Positions 59,988 through 64,000 of a stretch of 64,000 nucleotides of DNA are shown in pieces. The stretch comes from Trichosphaerium sp. ATCC 40318 (taxonomy: Eukaryota; Discosea; Flabellinia; Trichosidae): NCBI GenBank assembly GCA_038496445.1, contig JALMLS010000368.1:124001-188000 (forward strand), given 5' to 3'. The first letter of the stretch is position 1. Each line of letters begins with the position of its first letter. The notes under the pieces were generated by a model, which saw only the letters and a program-made list of their open reading frames with translations, searched no databases and was not told the origin of the DNA. The translations under genes were made by a program, and so were the position numbers.

Positions 59988-62900
59988 TTACGTTGGTGTG
60001 ATGGAAAGCTTTGACATGCGTTCATTGTTTTGGTACTCGGCTTCACAGTGCAATACACCAGCTACAGACATACCTAACCCAAGTGGATTAGCAACATTTT
60101 CAGAAGAAAAAAACTCCAGTAATCGTACCATGTGCTATATCAGCGTGAGTGATGATGAATACCTTCTCTAGTCTTCCTGCCATCTCGAAAAGGAGCGATT
60201 GTACAGCTTGTCTACCGTGACTATCGAGTGAATCGAATACTTCATCAAGCATGATGAACTTTGGGTTATAGCCGGATCGAAGCCTTACAAGATCAAACAA
60301 CGCGAACAATACTGCTAGATCGGTACGCTTACGTTCACCGCCTGAACGTTTACTAAAGAAACCGGTAAGAAATGTGGAGCAATAGCCAAGTATGCGCGTA
60401 CCTGTAACTCTCTTCAATCTCTAAATCAGCTGTCAAAGTCACCGTCAAGTCCTCTCCAGGAGACAAGATAGCGGCGTAGTTGTCCAAGATTTGATTTAAC
60501 TGTTTCACTTCATTTTGAAAGACAAAGGATCGAAGGGTTTGAAGACCGACTGATGACTTTGCTTTTCTGTCCATTGCAAGTTCCCAGAAACGTACAAGTT
60601 TCCATTGATGTTCGAGTTCTTCCAACTGAGCTGTGAGTTCTTCGGACTTGACTTGATTGCTCTCGTGCTCAAGAGCCATACTCTCAAGCTCTTTATTGAG
60701 CGTTGCTGCTTCTGTTTGTGCACGAATAAGCTTCTCTTTGACTGCCTTTGTGTCCTTGTTGTAGCTTTGCTCGAGTTGCAAGAGCTCATTCTCCATCTTC
60801 ACAATCTTTATCTCTTGGTCTTTACTGGCACGTTGTGACTCGAACCACTCGTTCTCAAGATGTTGTTGATCAAGTTTGGCCTTGTATAACTGAGCCTGTA
60901 TCGCATCGTTCGTCATTTTGACCCAATCCTTGAATGCAATGATTTGCGCCTTTGGTGGTTGTGTGGCTATGTCGGTATCTGGTCCTTTTGCAAAATCTGG
61001 CAAAGGAATGGCGTCAATTTTTGCTTTTACATTGCCCAAGATCTGGTGGATGTGTTCCTCTGATATCTTTTGTCCACAGTGCCCGCATTTATCCTTTCCA
61101 GATGTGCTAGCCAATGCATTTAGCTCGTATTGCACCTAACACAAAAGTTATGTATACGATCTGATTAAACCCGTACCGTCTTTAATTGGTCTTTTGGCTC
61201 TTTTAAGCTATTTTCTACGTCGTTATTTTTTGGTGGTCTGTCCATCTTGACAATGTCTCCCTTTTGTTTCATGTCGTCTTGCAGTTGTTTCTTCTTCTGA
61301 TCGACCTGTTTCTTTATCTCATCCTTTTTATCTTGGAATGAAGACATCTCCGCCTTGAACTCATTGATATCTGTAGACAGCTTCACAATCTTGCCATGTA
61401 TCAGCTTTGACTTGTTCGTGTTTTCTTCAATAGAATTCTTGATGTGCTTCAAGTCGTTAGTCATAAGACTCAACTTTTTGTCCTTCTCTTGTCGCTCCTT
61501 TTTGGCAATGTCATGGTACACCTCCAGTTTTTCAAGACCGAGAGTTTCTTCTATGATAGAACGGCGCTGGTCTCGTGTTCCAGAAACAAAGTTGTTAATA
61601 ATGTTCTGGCCTAGTACTACCGACTTGGAGAAAGTGTCAAAATCTATTCCAAGAGTGCTACAAAATAGTTAATACCATGGTTTGGTAGAGTAGCTGTACC
61701 TGTTCAAATGGCGTTGCGTGTGTCTCAACTCGCCTTTAGTCATCGAGGTTACGATCAAGTCATTGTCGTCGGTGGATTGGGTTTCCCAATCATCGATTTT
61801 GAAGACTGTTACCTCGTCACTTTTACCTAGCTTGAGTCAGAAGACACGTATACATATAGGAGCAACAAACTCGTTGCCACTGTTACTGACCTTTTCTTCG
61901 CTGCCTCCTTATAACTGTGCCGTTGTTGTATGCAAGTTCAACAAGACAGTGTGAGTTATAGTCGTTTATGGCATAGTCCTTGCGTAGGCCTGATCGCAAA
62001 AAATCTCCAAACTGACAAAACACTAAATGTGGTATGAGCGACACTTACCATGGTTGTTTGCGTTTTGTAGTACCTATAGCTTCAAATATTGTAGACTTTC
62101 CAGCACCGTTGTCACCCTCAATCAACCACACGCCATTGGGCATGTCAGATAACGGGATCTCCATGCGACCGTTGATACCGAGGAAGTTCTCTATTACCAA
62201 GTATCTAAGGGATGCATCGAAGATTTCATCGCCTTTTTCTACAGACTCACCAGCTCTCTCAAGGATATCTCCTGCTTTTTCTAGTAGTTCCTTACAAAAT
62301 AGAGGATCTTGTAGGGCTATTTGCCATTCTGTTGCCTTGATCGAGAGTTCGTCCTTCTTTAGATGCTCCAAGAATTTTTCTATGAGCTTTCCCATATCCC
62401 TATCTTGCACTTCCTCGTCTGTTGGATCAGCCGGAACCTGCTTTTGCATCATCTTGTCCAGGGTAATCCTTGGTAAAGTAAGTTGATGCGCTCTTTTATA
62501 GGCTAGAAACATACCTCTTTTGAACACCTAAAGCACCAAGCTTTACTAGATTATTCTTATATTTATCATGTGTTGTTGGTGCTATGTGTTCGTTGTACTA
62601 ATCCTCATGTTACGCGTAATTCTCTATAATAAGAAATACAGTAAAGTGTTGGTGGGTACCTCAATGGAGACAAATGCGTCACGGAACATGTCAGGTTCCT
62701 TTTTAAGCATATAAGGTAGGTCGTCTTCATTCACTTTGATAAACTGGGAATATGTAGGTGAGTTGTTTTTAGCTTTGAGAGTAACACTGGTTTACCTGAT
62801 TCGCCAATGGATTTTCGTGGTAGGCAATACGATCGTTATCTGGTGTGTATACAGCTATGCCACGTGTTTCACCTATTTCAGCCACCAAATTATTTTAAAT

Positions 62901-64000
62901 ATTGTTGTTGGTACAAAAACAAGAAACTAGTGCTTGCCTGCATCTCCGAAATTAAATTGCATTGGGGCACCAATATAAACAATGTCGTGCTTGAGTTCTT
63001 GGTACTACAGCCAGTGAGCAATAGACGTCAACTTCATTCCGTTGGGAGTGTATGTATGCAAGGTACCTGATGAAAGTGTCCAGAGAATGTCCGCTTGAAC
63101 GGTTTAAACGTTTTAGGAGCTACCTGACCTTTACATCTAGATTTGGAGTTTTGCATCGCTCCAGTTATTGCCAAGTGCCCAAAAACAACAGTGTTGTCAG
63201 CTTCGGTAGTGATCATTTCAAAGACAGCGTCTTCTATTTCTTGCGGATCCTCGTGCTGTAGCAATATACTCAGTTATACTAATGTAATAGCTTGTTCACT
63301 TACGTAAGGCACCATGATGGCTGGGTGATCACCAAGATCAATCGCTGCAGTTAAATGTCAGTAAAAAGTTTGACACAATTTCAATGAACCGTCACACTAT
63401 CGTGATGTGCACTCACAATACGGGACATTGTGACTTGCCTGTTATCTCCTTATACAGATTGATTTTGTCGTTTTCTTTCAAAGACTCCAACGTGAGGACA
63501 TCTACAATAATGAATGTTGTTATTTTGATAGATGCATTTTTTGAGGTATGCAATTTAACGCAAACAACAACAATTAACAACCAACTAACCAAGGGAAGAG
63601 ATAGCTCTACTCGTTTTCAAGTTCATATCATGATTGCCAAGAACGATGTGGATTGGTACTTTACACGTCTGTGACATTCTTTGCGGTTGGGCGTGAGTTT
63701 ACACATTATGTAGAGGTCACTCAACTTGCGTTTGTAACGTACTTGTCAAAAAATGAAATGGCTGCAGACTGAGCCTCCACACTAACTACCTCGCGCGTGT
63801 TGAGTGTGTCTATCCAGAGTGTAAGCGAGTTAGGGCTTTATTATCGAGCTAGTACCTCCTAAGCATACAATGGTATCCACGCGGGCTTTTTTAAACTCGT
63901 CAATCACCCTAGAAACTGTTACACCATTTGCGTAACCCTGTAGATGTACCAATCGCCTGTTGCTTTTATACGCGGTAATCCTTTGTCTTGGAAGTGAATG
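59988..64000 (-). CDS. Fused SbcD/gp47-like metallophosphoesterase and SbcC/Rad50-like zinc-hook ATPase (5' end off the window)
   Basis: The N-terminal part (64000-62650) is a calcineurin-like nuclease: VDTIVCLGDTLNTREVV, then VPIHIVLGNHDMNL, TVVFGHLAITGA, FSGHFHQ, HDIVYIGAPMQFNFGDAG. The FRDAFVSIE exon joins in phase 0 across a 123-nt intron to the exon at 62527-62045. That exon carries capping helices (MGKLIEKFLEHLKKDELSIK) and then the ATPase N-lobe YLVIENFLGINGRMEIPLSD with Walker A EGDNGAGKST. Further on: Q-loop region VVLGQNIINNFVSGTRDQRR, coiled coil, zinc hook DKCGHCGQKI at about 61075, second coiled coil, ABC signature KRSGGERKRTD, and Walker B FIMLDEVFDSLDSHG. The last exon ends KLSITPT at 59988. 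Known role of the pair: ATP-dependent processing of DNA ends. The first metal motif lies off the edge. Confidence 0.87.

Noticed and set aside
59988-64000. Recent phage or bacterial contamination as the source of the nuclease-ATPase gene
   Set aside because: It is cut by many spliceosomal introns with the same GTAC/GCAAG donors as neighbouring host genes, so it is resident nuclear DNA even if its deeper origin is foreign.

Overview
Nuclear DNA of a unicellular eukaryote. Nearly every gene is cut by short spliceosomal introns, mostly 37-100 nt, with GT-AG ends and a strong GTAC(G/C) donor preference. TAA, TAG and TGA all act as stops. Gene content (filamin, PAK-type kinase, transportin, TBP, ubinuclein/HPC2, Rab1, VPS9 Rab GEF, mitochondrial ETF-alpha) fits an amoeboid or opisthokont-related protist, but I cannot name the lineage. 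All gene models were spliced by hand from reading frames, splice signals and family motifs, so some exon ends are uncertain; those are flagged.

Left part (1-33 kb), all on the minus strand: a filamin with a tandem CH actin-binding domain, Ig-filamin repeats and an unusual exon-encoded helical repeat array (1-8390, 3' end off the edge); a type I membrane protein with a mucin-like stalk and one EGF domain (9177-11918); an apparent LRR-CRIB-STE20 kinase fusion (12185-17094); an unidentified helical-repeat protein (18164-20640); a BRCT protein (20756-22405); an unidentified protein (22580-24869); a microbial-type PARG-domain protein (25034-27723); transportin (27993-32080); and a glycolipid-transfer-protein domain protein (32470-33331).

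Middle (33.8-46.5 kb): a plus-strand VPS9-domain Rab GEF (33780-37382) and an unidentified minus-strand gene, followed by about 8 kb of AT-richer mobile-element debris. This debris holds three 3'-terminal fragments of one LINE family sharing the same 3' tail, a separate reverse transcriptase fragment, an antisense LINE piece, a 1.1 kb terminal-inverted-repeat element with subterminal CGTGCCCAAAA repeats, and older inverted copies of that element that have lost most CpGs.

Right part (46.5-64 kb): mitochondrial ETF-alpha, an ALDH8-like dehydrogenase, a membrane-anchored cytochrome b5, a Rab1-like GTPase that starts MGCGNSK and has no C-terminal cysteines, an unidentified gene, TBP, ubinuclein/HPC2 (head-to-head with TBP), a protein with tandem W/YPEH repeats, and, running off the right edge, what reads as one polypeptide joining a SbcD/gp47-like metallophosphoesterase to a SbcC/Rad50-like zinc-hook ATPase.

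The strongest points for follow-up are the dually acylated-looking Rab1, the nuclease-ATPase fusion, the LRR-PAK fusion, the filamin repeat array, the recurrent GC-AG introns and the CpG-decayed repeat family.
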